In this document: piece by piece, positions 29,683-39,311 of the stretch
How positions within the stretch are numbered: the first letter of the stretch is position 1
Layout of the letters: every line of letters starts with the position of its first letter
DNA from: Candidatus Avibacteroides excrementipullorum
Lineage (GTDB): Bacteria > Bacteroidota > Bacteroidia > Bacteroidales > Bacteroidaceae
Length of the DNA: 60,114 nucleotides
NCBI GenBank assembly: GCA_018711405.1
Contig: DVIH01000067.1
Span: 1 to 60,114 of the forward strand
Direction of reading: 5' to 3'
Position numbers and translations under genes: made by a program
Notes under the pieces: generated by a model
What the model was told of the DNA's origin: nothing
Seen by the model: only the letters and a program-made list of their open reading frames with translations
Databases searched by the model: none

Positions 29683-30897
29683 TTAAAACATTTTCGCAAT
29701 CCGTTCCATCCCGGCAATAAAAGCATCTACCTCGCTCTTTGTATTGTACAGTCCGAACGACACTCTCACCGTACCGCTGATGCCGTAATGGTGCATAAGC
29801 GGTTCCGCGCAATGATGCCCTGTCCTCACGGCTATGCCGAGCCTGTCGAGCAACGTTCCCACATCGAAAGGATGAACATTACCGAGCAGGAACGATACCA
29901 CACCGCAACGCGAAGCGGAGTTCCCGATGAACCGCACATCTTTCAACGAGGAGAGGGCATCGACCGCATAAGTTGTCAACTCATGTTCATGACGGTTTAT
30001 ATTATCCATTCCTATGGCGTTCACATAGTCGAGCGCAACAGCCAGAGCATGACTGCCCACAAAATCGGGCGTGCCTGCCTCAAACTTATATGGGAGTACA
30101 TTGTACGTGGTTTTCAGAAACGACACGTTCTTTATCATCTCACCCCCGCCTTGATAAGGAGGCATCCTGTCGAGCCACTCTTTCTTGCCGTAAAGCACAC
30201 CTATGCCCGTAGGTCCATAGACCTTGTGTCCGGAGAAAGCATAAAAGTCCGCATCAAGCGTCCTTACATCCACCGGCATGTGGGGAGCCGACTGCGCCCC
30301 ATCTACAAGGACAGGAACACCCCTCTCGTGAGCCATGCGTATCATCTCTTTCACAGGATTGGCAGTGCCGAGCACATTCGACACATGAGCCACCGCGACT
30401 ATGCGCGTCCTACCGGTAAACAATCTTTCATATTCATCCAACAGGATTTCACCCTCATCCGATATGGGTATCACTTTCAGCTTCGCACCTTTTCTTTCGG
30501 CAGTCATCTGCCACGGCACGATGTTGCTGTGATGCTCCATTGCCGAGATGATGATTTCATCGCCTTCCTTTATAAACGCTTCCCCGAAAGAGAAAGCCAT
30601 AAGATTAATGCTTTCGGTGGTACCGCGCGTAAATATAATCTCCTCCGATGATTCCGCACCGATGAAACGGCGCACAGTCTCCCTCGCCTCTTCATGCAGT
30701 TCCGTAGCACGCTGCGAAAGGAAATGCACCCCGCGATGCACATTGGCATTCACCGAATAATATTCTTCCGCGATGGCATCGACCACCGCTTTCGGCTTCT
30801 GCGTAGTCGCCGCATTATCGAAATATATCAGAGGTTTGCCATATACATCTCTTTTCAGTATAGGAAAATCTTTCCTTATTTTCTCTATATCAAACAT
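29683..30897 (-). CDS. sufS: Cysteine desulfurase SufS
   Basis: 404 aa; FDNAATTQKP, HHSNIVPWQ, SGHKVYGPTGIGVLYG, RTGHHCAEPLM. Confidence 0.97.
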   Translation of the reverse strand: MFDIEKIRKDFPILKRDVYGKPLIYFDNAATTQKPKAVVDAIAEEYYSVNANVHRGVHFLSQRATELHEEARETVRRFIGAESSEEIIFTRGTTESINLMAFSFGEAFIKEGDEIIISAMEHHSNIVPWQMTAERKGAKLKVIPISDEGEILLDEYERLFTGRTRIVAVAHVSNVLGTANPVKEMIRMAHERGVPVLVDGAQSAPHMPVDVRTLDADFYAFSGHKVYGPTGIGVLYGKKEWLDRMPPYQGGGEMIKNVSFLKTTYNVLPYKFEAGTPDFVGSHALAVALDYVNAIGMDNINRHEHELTTYAVDALSSLKDVRFIGNSASRCGVVSFLLGNVHPFDVGTLLDRLGIAVRTGHHCAEPLMHHYGISGTVRVSFGLYNTKSEVDAFIAGMERIAKMF

Positions 30898-30912
30898 AAC
30901 CTTACATCATTA

Positions 30913-32265
30913 TTATTTCTTACAAACCCTGCATCCGTTGCATTTGCTCAATTCCCCTCTGAACCGCAGTTCCGCAAGCCTGTGAAGCCTTTCTTTCAAC
31001 GGTTCCAGCTTTATGGAATCTATAACCTCTCCGGCAAATGCAAACATGAGCAACATACGCGCCTCCTTCAGAGACAGCCCGCGCTGACGCATGTAGAACA
31101 CGGCACTTTCATCGAGCTGCCCTACTGTAGCTCCGTGACTGCACTTCACGTCATCGGCATATATCTCCAGCTGAGGCTGTGCATACATGCGTGCGTCTTT
31201 TGTCAGGCACAGATTCTTGTCCACCTGTTCCGAATCGGTCTTCACTGCACCGGGACGCACCAAGACTTTTCCTGCAAAAGCGCCGACAGCCGCATCATCG
31301 AGCACATACTTGAACAGTTCGCGGCTCACGCAATGCGAAGCCTTGTGGTCTATGACCGTGTTATTGTCCACATGCTGCTTCTTGTCGGCAATGACAAGCC
31401 CGTTGAGTATGGTCTCTGCCCCCTCGCCTTCCAATGTCACCCCGATGGTGTTGCGTGTCAAGCCGTTGGTAAGCGTCACCCCGCTCATGCGGAACGATGA
31501 GCCGGCCTCCTGCCTTACATAAGTACCGGCCATGCGGATGTTGGAAGAATCAGTCTCTTCCACCTCATAATAATCCAGCACGGCATTCTCTCCGGTGAAT
31601 ATCTCAGCAGTCTGCGTAGAAAGGAAGCGTGAATCGCCCTGTGCATGGTCGCAAACGAGAACTTTGGCCTGTGCTCCCCGCCCCAGAGCTATGAGCAGAC
31701 GCCTGTTGGCCATAAAATCGATTCCTTCCGAGCTGCGCACATTGACTATCTGGACAGGTTTGTCCAACACTACATTGTCGGGTACATAGATGAATACCCC
31801 GTCCTGAGCGAATGCCGTATTGAAAGCCACAAGCGAATCGGCATCGGCACAGGCTGCACGGGCATAATATCTTCCCACAAGTTCCGGATACTTCAGCGCC
31901 ATGTCGTGCAATCCTCCTATCATCACACCTTCTGGCATGGAAGCCGGAGCTTTCATATCTGTATAAAACGAATCATTGACCGTGAATATCTGAAAAGTGC
32001 TTATATTGGCCACATTGCATTTGAATGACTCGTACGGATTGACTTTGGGCTTTACCCTGCCGAGATTCATGCCATAGTCGGGAGCGAAACAAGAAGCCAC
32101 ATCAGTGTATCTGAACTTTTCATCTTTCTTTCCCGGAAAGCCGAGCTTCAAGAAAGAGTCCATAGCCCTGTCTCTGACGCTGTTCATAACATCAGAACTG
32201 TTTCCCTTTATCATCCCCGAAAAGCGGCTGTAAAGATCCGTATATTGTTTTTCAGCATTATTCAT
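30913..32265 (-). CDS. sufD: Fe-S cluster assembly protein SufD
   Basis: SUF scaffold motifs (KCSHGATVGQLDESAVFYMRQRGLSLKEAR); between sufC and sufS. Confidence 0.96.
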   Translation of the reverse strand: MNNAEKQYTDLYSRFSGMIKGNSSDVMNSVRDRAMDSFLKLGFPGKKDEKFRYTDVASCFAPDYGMNLGRVKPKVNPYESFKCNVANISTFQIFTVNDSFYTDMKAPASMPEGVMIGGLHDMALKYPELVGRYYARAACADADSLVAFNTAFAQDGVFIYVPDNVVLDKPVQIVNVRSSEGIDFMANRRLLIALGRGAQAKVLVCDHAQGDSRFLSTQTAEIFTGENAVLDYYEVEETDSSNIRMAGTYVRQEAGSSFRMSGVTLTNGLTRNTIGVTLEGEGAETILNGLVIADKKQHVDNNTVIDHKASHCVSRELFKYVLDDAAVGAFAGKVLVRPGAVKTDSEQVDKNLCLTKDARMYAQPQLEIYADDVKCSHGATVGQLDESAVFYMRQRGLSLKEARMLLMFAFAGEVIDSIKLEPLKERLHRLAELRFRGELSKCNGCRVCKK

Positions 32266-32287
32266 AAATCGAACCTCCGCATAAAAA

Positions 32288-33046
32288 TCACTCTCCAAGT
32301 TCTTTCTTTATCCAGTCGTATCCTTTTTCCTCGAGTTCCAGAGCAAGTTCCGGACCGGCAGTCTTCACTATGCGCCCTTTGTAAAGCACATGCACAATGT
32401 CAGGTTTGATATAGTCGAGCAATCTCTGATAGTGAGTAATGACTATGACACTTGTCTCAGGAGTCTTAAGTTTGTTCACCCCGTCGGCCACAATGCGCAG
32501 CGCATCAATGTCTAGTCCGGAATCGGTCTCATCAAGTATTGAGAGGCAAGGTTCGAGCATAGCCATCTGGAATATCTCGTTTTTCTTCTTCTCGCCACCG
32601 GAAAATCCTTCGTTGACACTGCGGTTGGCCAGTTTATTGTCAAGCTCCACCACTTTTCTCTTATCTCTCATCAGGCGGAGGAACTCGCTTGCCGTCAAAG
32701 CCGGCAGCCCCTTGTACTTACGATGTTCGTTGACAGCGGCACGCATGAAATTGACCATGCTCACTCCCGGAATCTCCACCGGGTACTGGAAACTCAGGAA
32801 AAGCCCTTCTCGCGAACGCTCCTCAGGAGAGAGCTGCGACAAGTCTTTTCCGTTGAAAGTCATACTGCCTTTAGTCACTTCAAATGCCGGGTTACCCACT
32901 ATGACCGATGACAAGGTACTTTTGCCCGAGCCGTTAGGCCCCATTATGGCATGTACCTCTCCCGGTTTCACAGTCAGGTTTATTCCCTTGAGTATCTCCT
33001 TGCCATTGACGCTGGCATGCAAATCTTTTATTTCGAGCATATTCAT
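32288..33046 (-). CDS. sufC: Fe-S cluster assembly ATPase SufC
   Basis: 252 aa; [35 protein letters not shown]. Confidence 0.97.
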   Translation of the reverse strand: MNMLEIKDLHASVNGKEILKGINLTVKPGEVHAIMGPNGSGKSTLSSVIVGNPAFEVTKGSMTFNGKDLSQLSPEERSREGLFLSFQYPVEIPGVSMVNFMRAAVNEHRKYKGLPALTASEFLRLMRDKRKVVELDNKLANRSVNEGFSGGEKKKNEIFQMAMLEPCLSILDETDSGLDIDALRIVADGVNKLKTPETSVIVITHYQRLLDYIKPDIVHVLYKGRIVKTAGPELALELEEKGYDWIKKELGE

Positions 33047-33083
33047 TGTAGTCTTCCTATTTTATTGTTCATGTTTTCTTTTT

Positions 33084-34544
33084 TTATCCCACAGACCCCT
33101 CGAGCGAAATCTGCAAAAGTTTCTGAGCCTCCACCGCAAATTCCATAGGCAGCTTGTTGACCACCTCTTTGGCATAACCGTTCACAATCAGACCGATGGC
33201 ATCTTCGGTGGATATGCCTCGCTGGTTGCAGTAGAACAGCTGTTCCTCGCTGATTTTCGAGGTCGTCGCCTCGTGTTCCACCACAGCCGTATCGTTGTGT
33301 ATGTCCATATACGGGAAAGTGTGCGCTCCGCATTTGTCGCCGAGCAGCAGGCTGTCGCACTGACTGTAATTGCGCACATTATCCGCCTTTGGCGACACTC
33401 GCACCAGTCCGCGATAGGAATTCTGGCTCCTGCCGGCCGATATGCCTTTCGATATGATAGTGCTCTTTGTGTTGCGTCCCAGATGTATCATCTTCGTTCC
33501 CGTATCGGCCTGCTGGTAATTGTTGGTCACAGCCACCGAATAGAACTCCGCCTGCGAATCGTCTCCGGCAAGCACGCAACTGGGATATTTCCATGTTATC
33601 GCCGACCCGGTCTCCACCTGCGTCCACGACAGTTTGGATGCCACGCCCTTGCACAGTCCGCGTTTGGTCACAAAGTTGTATATACCACCCTTGCCGTCCT
33701 TATCGCCGGGATACCAGTTCTGCACGGTGGAATACTTCACCTCAGCCCTGTCGTGCACATATATCTCGACTATGGCCGCATGGAGCTGGTTGCTGTCGCG
33801 CATCGGAGCGGTGCAGCCTTCCAGATACGACACGTAGCTGTCATCATCGGCTATGATGAGCGTCCTCTCAAACTGCCCGGTCTCTGCCGCATTGATGCGG
33901 AAATAGGTGCTCAGTTCCATAGGGCACCTCACCCCTTTGGGGATGTAAACGAACGAACCGTCTGAGAACACGGCCGAGTTGAGAGCGGCAAAGAAATTGT
34001 CGCGGCTGCTCACCACGCTGCCCAGATATTGCCTGACCAGGTCGGGATGCTGCCTCACCGCCTCGCTTATGGAACAGAAGATAATCCCCTTGTCCATAAG
34101 TGTCTCCTTGAATGTGGTCTTGACCGACACCGAATCCATCACGGCATCCACCGCCACACCGCTGAGAGCCATCTGCTCTTCCAGAGGTATGCCGAGCTTG
34201 TTGAACGTCTTGACCAGTTCCGGATCGACCTCGTCCATGCTTCCCGGCCTGTTTTTCTTCCCGGCAAGCGGGTCGGCATAGTAGCTTATGTCCTGGAAGT
34301 CTATGTCTGGAATGTCAAGGTGCGCCCATCGCGGCATCTCCAGCGTAAGCCAGTATCTGTAGGCATCGAGACGGAACTGCAACAGCCAGTCCGGCTCCTG
34401 TTTCTTGGCCGAAATGAGCCTTATGACATCTTCATTGAGTCCTTTGGGGATAATGTCTGTATCCACCTGCGTGGTGAATCCGTATTTATATTTTTCGTCC
34501 GCCACCTCGCGGACAAACTTATTGTTTTCTTTCTCTTTCTGCAT
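33084..34544 (-). CDS. sufB: Fe-S cluster assembly protein SufB
   Basis: 486 aa; [37 protein letters not shown]. Confidence 0.97.
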   Translation of the reverse strand: MQKEKENNKFVREVADEKYKYGFTTQVDTDIIPKGLNEDVIRLISAKKQEPDWLLQFRLDAYRYWLTLEMPRWAHLDIPDIDFQDISYYADPLAGKKNRPGSMDEVDPELVKTFNKLGIPLEEQMALSGVAVDAVMDSVSVKTTFKETLMDKGIIFCSISEAVRQHPDLVRQYLGSVVSSRDNFFAALNSAVFSDGSFVYIPKGVRCPMELSTYFRINAAETGQFERTLIIADDDSYVSYLEGCTAPMRDSNQLHAAIVEIYVHDRAEVKYSTVQNWYPGDKDGKGGIYNFVTKRGLCKGVASKLSWTQVETGSAITWKYPSCVLAGDDSQAEFYSVAVTNNYQQADTGTKMIHLGRNTKSTIISKGISAGRSQNSYRGLVRVSPKADNVRNYSQCDSLLLGDKCGAHTFPYMDIHNDTAVVEHEATTSKISEEQLFYCNQRGISTEDAIGLIVNGYAKEVVNKLPMEFAVEAQKLLQISLEGSVG

Positions 34545-34568
34545 ATCTCCTCACATAAAAATAAACAT

Positions 34569-35120
34569 CTATTCCGCCTGCGCCCCGCCCGCGTATCCGC
34601 TCCGGCCTATGTCCTCCATCACATCGGAGGCGGCATCGCCGAATTCGCTCACATAAGGCATTATCTTGTTCAGGCAGTTTTTACTCAACTTATAATAATA
34701 TGATTTTTCCTTGAAACCTTCGGGATAGATTTTCCCCTCCAGCTGCACCGACTCTATCAGGTTGAAAGCCACACCGGTTATGACAAGGTATTTCAGCACG
34801 CCCAACGCCCCGCCCGACAAGCGGTTCAGCCAGCCCATGTCAATGGCATGCACCACTTTGCCAAACAGACGGGCCAGCAGCCCTCCGGCAAGGACTACTA
34901 TGAAAAATATCAGAAGGAAAGCGACGGCACGCGCAAGTCCGGACTCCCCGTCGCCAAACATACCGGCAAGGTAAGGACACAGCACATTGCCGGCCACGAC
35001 ACCCACTATAAGGCTTGCCAGAGAAAACAACTGTTTCACCAGCCCTTTGAACAGGCCCTCCACCAGCCCTATGCAAAGCAGAGCAGTGATGAGTATGTCT
35101 ATCCCCTCCATGTGTTGCAT
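34569..35120 (-). CDS. CvpA family membrane protein
   Basis: 183 aa; polytopic, IDILITALLCIGLVEGLFKGLVKQLFSLASLIVGVVAG. Confidence 0.85.
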   Translation of the reverse strand: MQHMEGIDILITALLCIGLVEGLFKGLVKQLFSLASLIVGVVAGNVLCPYLAGMFGDGESGLARAVAFLLIFFIVVLAGGLLARLFGKVVHAIDMGWLNRLSGGALGVLKYLVITGVAFNLIESVQLEGKIYPEGFKEKSYYYKLSKNCLNKIMPYVSEFGDAASDVMEDIGRSGYAGGAQAE

Positions 35121-35389
35121 GACGTAACCTCGCTTACATTAATATATATATGGTATCAGCCTGCAAATATACTGTTTTTTATCCGTATAGAACAAAAACA
35201 TTTCGCACGCCCCCTCAACGCTTGCAGCAGACGCATCACAGCCCCCGATGCACATTTGCCACATCATTGCGGCACGGCATCCGATCTTACGGAAAAGTAT
35301 CGTTCGCCACTATCGTCACAATAAAAATTTCACGCCTGCGCTCCGGAAGGCATCATAAAACAAAACAAGATGCACGGATATAAAAAAAT

Positions 35390-35413
35390 AGCAGAAACTT
35401 CACAGTCTCCGCT
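35390..35413 (-). terminator. Intrinsic terminator on minus strand
   Basis: agcggagact gtga agtttctgct stem (G-U allowed) followed by ATTTTTTTA on minus strand. Confidence 0.7.
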
Positions 35414-35622
35414 ACCTCTTTATGTTTAACCTAAACCTTAACTATGAAAAAATCTAATGCTTTTACATCGACGGTAAATATACGTTTTATTTATTTAACA
35501 AAACAAGACTTGAAGAAAAAAACACATCTTCTTTAATATTATTTAACAATAAAGCCCATTTCCCGCCTTCGGGCGCATCGCGTCATTGCCGTCAAAAAGA
35601 CACTCCGAAAAGGGCTGAAAAA

Positions 35623-35732
35623 GATCGGCTCGGTATCGGGCTGAGATGTGCGCCATCTTCCCCAAGTATGTGCGCCATCTTTGCCCGGGATGGCGTATAT
35701 CCCGGGAGGAGACCAAGCCGGCCTCTCACCGA
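35623..35732. repeat. 22-bp-period mosaic array 3 (word order a b b B A)
   Basis: Five words at 35623, 35645, 35667, 35689, 35711 with 9-bp spacers; largest array. Confidence 0.9.
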
Positions 35733-35852
35733 ACCGATGAAAGCCTGTCGCAGGCACATGGGCAAAGCCTGAGATGCAAGAAAGACATGTTTAGAAAAAA
35801 ACAAAAACGGGGGGCTGCGCCTTACTTTTGGGCGCAAACCGCACTGCATGTT

Positions 35853-36713
35853 CTAAATCCCCACATACAATTTGAGATAATTGCTTGGTGCATACCCGAA
35901 CTTTTTCTTGAAAGCCTGTGAAAAATGCGATCTGTTCTTGAACCCGACCATATAACCGACATCCTGCGCTGTCGAAATATTTTCAAGCAACAGCTTTTTT
36001 GCCTTTTCCAGCCGATGTTCCATAATCCACCGCTGTGGAGGCAAGGGGCTGACTTTGGCAAAGTCGCGCTTGAAAGTGGCAAGGCTTCTTCCCGTATAGG
36101 AGGCAAACTCTTCCAGCGTCAGGTCTTCCGTGTAGTTCTGTTCCATGAAGTCCATCAGGTCAATCTTCCACGCTTCGCTAAAGTCGAACAGTGTCGGATA
36201 GAACCGGGTATCTATGGCAAGCAAGCACATGACGGCTTCCTGCACTTTCAGACGCAACCATTCGTCCGAGGGCTTTTCCGTGCTGTCCGTATAGGGCAGG
36301 AACGAATCGAACAGACTTTTCAATGCCGTCACCTGCGGCAGTATGTTCACCGTCTGTGCTATCGGACTTATGTGATGCAGTTTCTTACAGGTAGCGGCTA
36401 TGCGGTTGTAGTATTCTTTCAGTTCGTGGCGAGGGAGCGAAAAGTTGATTCCACGGTAAGGCTCGCCGTAAAGGGGCACTTTCGTTACGTTTATCGAGCA
36501 GTCACGGCGCACAAACACATAATTGCCCGCCACAATCTCGTCCGTTCTATCCTTGCCCTCTATGACCAATTTCCCCGAGCGCACGAATATAATGGAATGG
36601 GCAGGCATCCTGTGTTCCCAATGCATGTCGTGGGGTATGCAGCAGCTCAGCAGGATGTCGCCATAGTTGACTAAGTTTTCTATCTGTCCGTCCATGCTTG
36701 CAAAAGTAGTCAA
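35853..36713 (-). CDS. AraC family transcriptional regulator
   Basis: 286 aa (start possibly MDGQIENLVNY at 36695); two HTH region LTLEEFASYTGRSLATFKRDF...AQDVGYMVGFKNRSHFSQAFKKKFGYAPSNYLK. Confidence 0.93.
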   Translation of the reverse strand: MTTFASMDGQIENLVNYGDILLSCCIPHDMHWEHRMPAHSIIFVRSGKLVIEGKDRTDEIVAGNYVFVRRDCSINVTKVPLYGEPYRGINFSLPRHELKEYYNRIAATCKKLHHISPIAQTVNILPQVTALKSLFDSFLPYTDSTEKPSDEWLRLKVQEAVMCLLAIDTRFYPTLFDFSEAWKIDLMDFMEQNYTEDLTLEEFASYTGRSLATFKRDFAKVSPLPPQRWIMEHRLEKAKKLLLENISTAQDVGYMVGFKNRSHFSQAFKKKFGYAPSNYLKLYVGI

Positions 36714-36722
36714 AATAAATTC

Positions 36723-38120
36723 TTATTCACGCTTCATTTTGAGGAAGATTTCAGGCATGGCGGTAGGATTCATAGGCTTCATGTCCACCAAATCAAGCGA
36801 CTTCACCATGTGCAGTGTGCCTTGTTTGTAGGTTTGGAAATGTTCGGTCGTGAGATGATGCTTATAAGCTTCCCGGTCGGCATATATTTCCAATATACGC
36901 ACTTGGCAGGAATCCCGTTGCTGTATCATCGGATAGATGGCTATCACTCCCGGTTCGTTGCGGACAGAAACAGCCCCGACATTCAAGGCGAACGACAGGT
37001 ATTCATCCAAATATTCGGGATAAACCTCTATTTCCGAGATGCGCACCAACATACTGTCGGCTTCAGCGTCTTCACAGGCAATCATCTGCTTACCATAAGT
37101 TGCACAAGGCAGGTTGAAAAGCCGTTCCGCATTCTTCCGCAAGAACATTTCCGTATATGCCGACAAGCCCTTGTCTTCGGACAATTCCTTTTCCAGCCGT
37201 TGCAGATTTCCCGTCAATACTTCCGCAGGCTGATAGGGATAGTCCGAGCCATAAAGTATATGGTCGGGCGTGGTGACAGTGAGCATACTTCGTATGACGG
37301 TTGGCGAGGCTGCCCCTGCCAAGTCGTAGTATAGCCGTGAGAGATTGGCTTCCACATCTACTTCGCCTACCTTCCCTTTGGCTTGCAAGGCAGGAAGAAT
37401 CGCATTCATGCGCAGAATGGCAAGGGGAAGAAATGAACCGCAATGAGGCACTACTACTTTCACGTGCGGATAGCGCACCAATACATTGCGAACAAGCATG
37501 TTCAGGACGGCACGGGTCGTTTCCGCCGGATATTCGTAGGGGGCCGGCGGAAGGGCAGCCATCAGTTCCTCATTCACAGGCACAGGCTTGTGCGGATGAA
37601 TGATGATGACGGAGTGACGCTCGTTCAAGACTTCCATCAGCGGGTCGAGTTCCTCATCACCCAAATATTGTCCCCGACTGTTGGTCGCCAGTTTCACGCC
37701 GTCTGCTCCCAAGGTGTCAAGCGCATAGACGGCTTCGCGGATGGCGGCATCCACATCGGGCAGTGGCAATGAGGCGCAAAACCTGAACCTGCCGGGATAA
37801 TCCGCTTTCAGCTTGGCGCAATACTCATTGTAACGGCGTGTCGTCTGCTGACATTCTGCCGTGTCATCGAAATATGGTTGAGGGGCAGGCATCGTCAAGA
37901 TGGAGCATTCTATGCCGGCCTCATCCATGAACTTCAAATGCGCACCGACATCCCATGCCGGAAGAGGAAAGCCTTCATCCAGCGCGGCATCGTGCTTCTC
38001 CAACGTCTCCATATAAAACGGCAGGATGTTATGGCAATGCACATCCACAATGCCTTGTGCCGCCACGTTTCCTGCCATGCAAGTTGATAAAACCATAAGC
38101 GATATTATTTTCTTCCACAT
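36723..38120 (-). CDS. Secreted amidohydrolase (amidohydrolase_2 type) fused to antibiotic-biosynthesis-monooxygenase-like domain
   Basis: 465 aa; signal peptide, VDVHCHNILP, VIIIHPHKP, VVVPHCGSFLP, ILYGSDYPY; C-terminal ABM-like MLVRISEIEVYPEYLDEYLSFALNVGAVSVRNEPGVIAIYPMIQ...CQVRILEIYADREAYKHHLTTEHFQTYKQGT. Confidence 0.88.
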   Translation of the reverse strand: MWKKIISLMVLSTCMAGNVAAQGIVDVHCHNILPFYMETLEKHDAALDEGFPLPAWDVGAHLKFMDEAGIECSILTMPAPQPYFDDTAECQQTTRRYNEYCAKLKADYPGRFRFCASLPLPDVDAAIREAVYALDTLGADGVKLATNSRGQYLGDEELDPLMEVLNERHSVIIIHPHKPVPVNEELMAALPPAPYEYPAETTRAVLNMLVRNVLVRYPHVKVVVPHCGSFLPLAILRMNAILPALQAKGKVGEVDVEANLSRLYYDLAGAASPTVIRSMLTVTTPDHILYGSDYPYQPAEVLTGNLQRLEKELSEDKGLSAYTEMFLRKNAERLFNLPCATYGKQMIACEDAEADSMLVRISEIEVYPEYLDEYLSFALNVGAVSVRNEPGVIAIYPMIQQRDSCQVRILEIYADREAYKHHLTTEHFQTYKQGTLHMVKSLDLVDMKPMNPTAMPEIFLKMKRE

Positions 38121-38698
38121 ATTCTTTTACCGTATGAAGTTATCATTTCCCGATATTCCTTGCCCGGCCGGGTGCATTTGTCAATCATCTCGCCTGTACG
38201 CAGGTAAGAATAAGTGGGCATTTCAAACAGGACGGGTTTCAACTTGTTGTAGTCCACCTTGCCGTTTTCATTGAGGCAATCTTCCTCCACGTGCGTGGCA
38301 TTGATTTTACAGATGAAATTGTCGAAGGTTTCCGTCTCGTAGTTGTCCACCACTTCGCACTCCATTACCAGTGGGCTGTCCTCGATGACGGGTGTCCGTC
38401 CTTCGTCCAAATGCCACTTGAACACTCCGGACTTGTCCGTTTTCGCGCCGCTTGTGATGCCTACATAGTCGGCACGCGGCAGCAGTTTTTCATCTACCAC
38501 ATTGACAGACAACCGATCTGTTGCCCTGATTCCCTGATTGGTGTGATGGGGCTTGTAAAGGCTGACCATGATGCGGTCGTGCCCGATGATGCCCACATGT
38601 CCTGCCAACAACCATGCGGGCTTGTCTTCCATCATTGTTCCGATGACGACCGCCGGGGTCGGATACAGGGCCAGAACTGAACCAATGTTTCTTTTCAT
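38105..38698 (-). CDS. Flavin reductase-like FMN-binding protein
   Basis: 197 aa; MKRNIGSVLALYPTPAVVIGTM...DRLSVNVVDEKLLPRADYVG..SGAKTDKSGVFKWHLDEG. Confidence 0.88.
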   Translation of the reverse strand: MKRNIGSVLALYPTPAVVIGTMMEDKPAWLLAGHVGIIGHDRIMVSLYKPHHTNQGIRATDRLSVNVVDEKLLPRADYVGITSGAKTDKSGVFKWHLDEGRTPVIEDSPLVMECEVVDNYETETFDNFICKINATHVEEDCLNENGKVDYNKLKPVLFEMPTYSYLRTGEMIDKCTRPGKEYREMITSYGKRICGRK

Positions 38699-38701
38699 CG
38701 C

Positions 38702-38884
38702 TTATTCCTCCTCTTGCAATTTGTTATATTCCTCATCCGTTACAGGCTCAAGCCATTCGTTGCTTGTCTTTTCTCCGGGCACTTCAATGGCAAGGTGGGC
38801 AAACCAACTGTCGCCTCCGGCGGCACCTGTACCCCATGACCATGTGCCAAGGGCGATTTTAGGATAATTCTCTTTGTTTGTCAT
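38702..38884 (-). pseudogene. Chimeric remnant: aldo/keto reductase N-terminus joined to cupin C-terminus
   Basis: 60 aa MTNKENYPKIALGTWSWGTGAAGGD | SWFAHLAIEVPGEKTSNEWLEPVTDEEYNKLQEEE. Confidence 0.7.
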
Positions 38885-39273
38885 AACGCTGTTCTTTTTA
38901 AATGTTTCTGCGGCAAAGTTATGGCGGTTATCCTTCGACTTCGTTATTTTACAGCGCAATTTATGTTCGTATCAAGCTCAATATAGCTTTTTTATTAGAA
39001 TACCCCAAATGGAATCAAGAGAGTGAAGTCGTAATATTAATCAAAAAACTATTAATCTGTTTCCTTTTTGAATCCAATTCATAATCTTTAATTCAACTGA
39101 TGGACTTATAGACGATAAGCAGAATAGAGAAATTTGATGATTTCCAAACCGCTATTCATCTCCTCTCCCACTATTGATAAATCCTGACTTACAACCAAAT
39201 TTTGTTTGATTCAACATTCGTGAGGTCGCCGCACATAAAGCGCACCAAGAGCCGAATATTCGCAGACTTTCAG

Positions 39274-39281
39274 TATCTTTG
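39274..39281 (+). promoter_or_regulatory. Candidate -7 box upstream of miaB
   Basis: TATCTTTG followed by GCAGCGCAA, matching Bacteroidetes TAnnTTTG consensus. Confidence 0.6.
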
Positions 39282-39311
39282 CAGCGCAATAAGTAAAACA
39301 AAGACATAATC

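Noticed and set aside
32439-33965. 508-aa plus-strand ORF
   Set aside because: Antisense across sufC and sufB; no recognisable domain.
35592-35849. Small ORFs running through the 22-bp arrays (e.g. RWRTS/GAHL-type peptides)
   Set aside because: Frames are generated by the repeat words themselves (22 is not a multiple of 3), occur in several arrays and have no initiation context; not real proteins.
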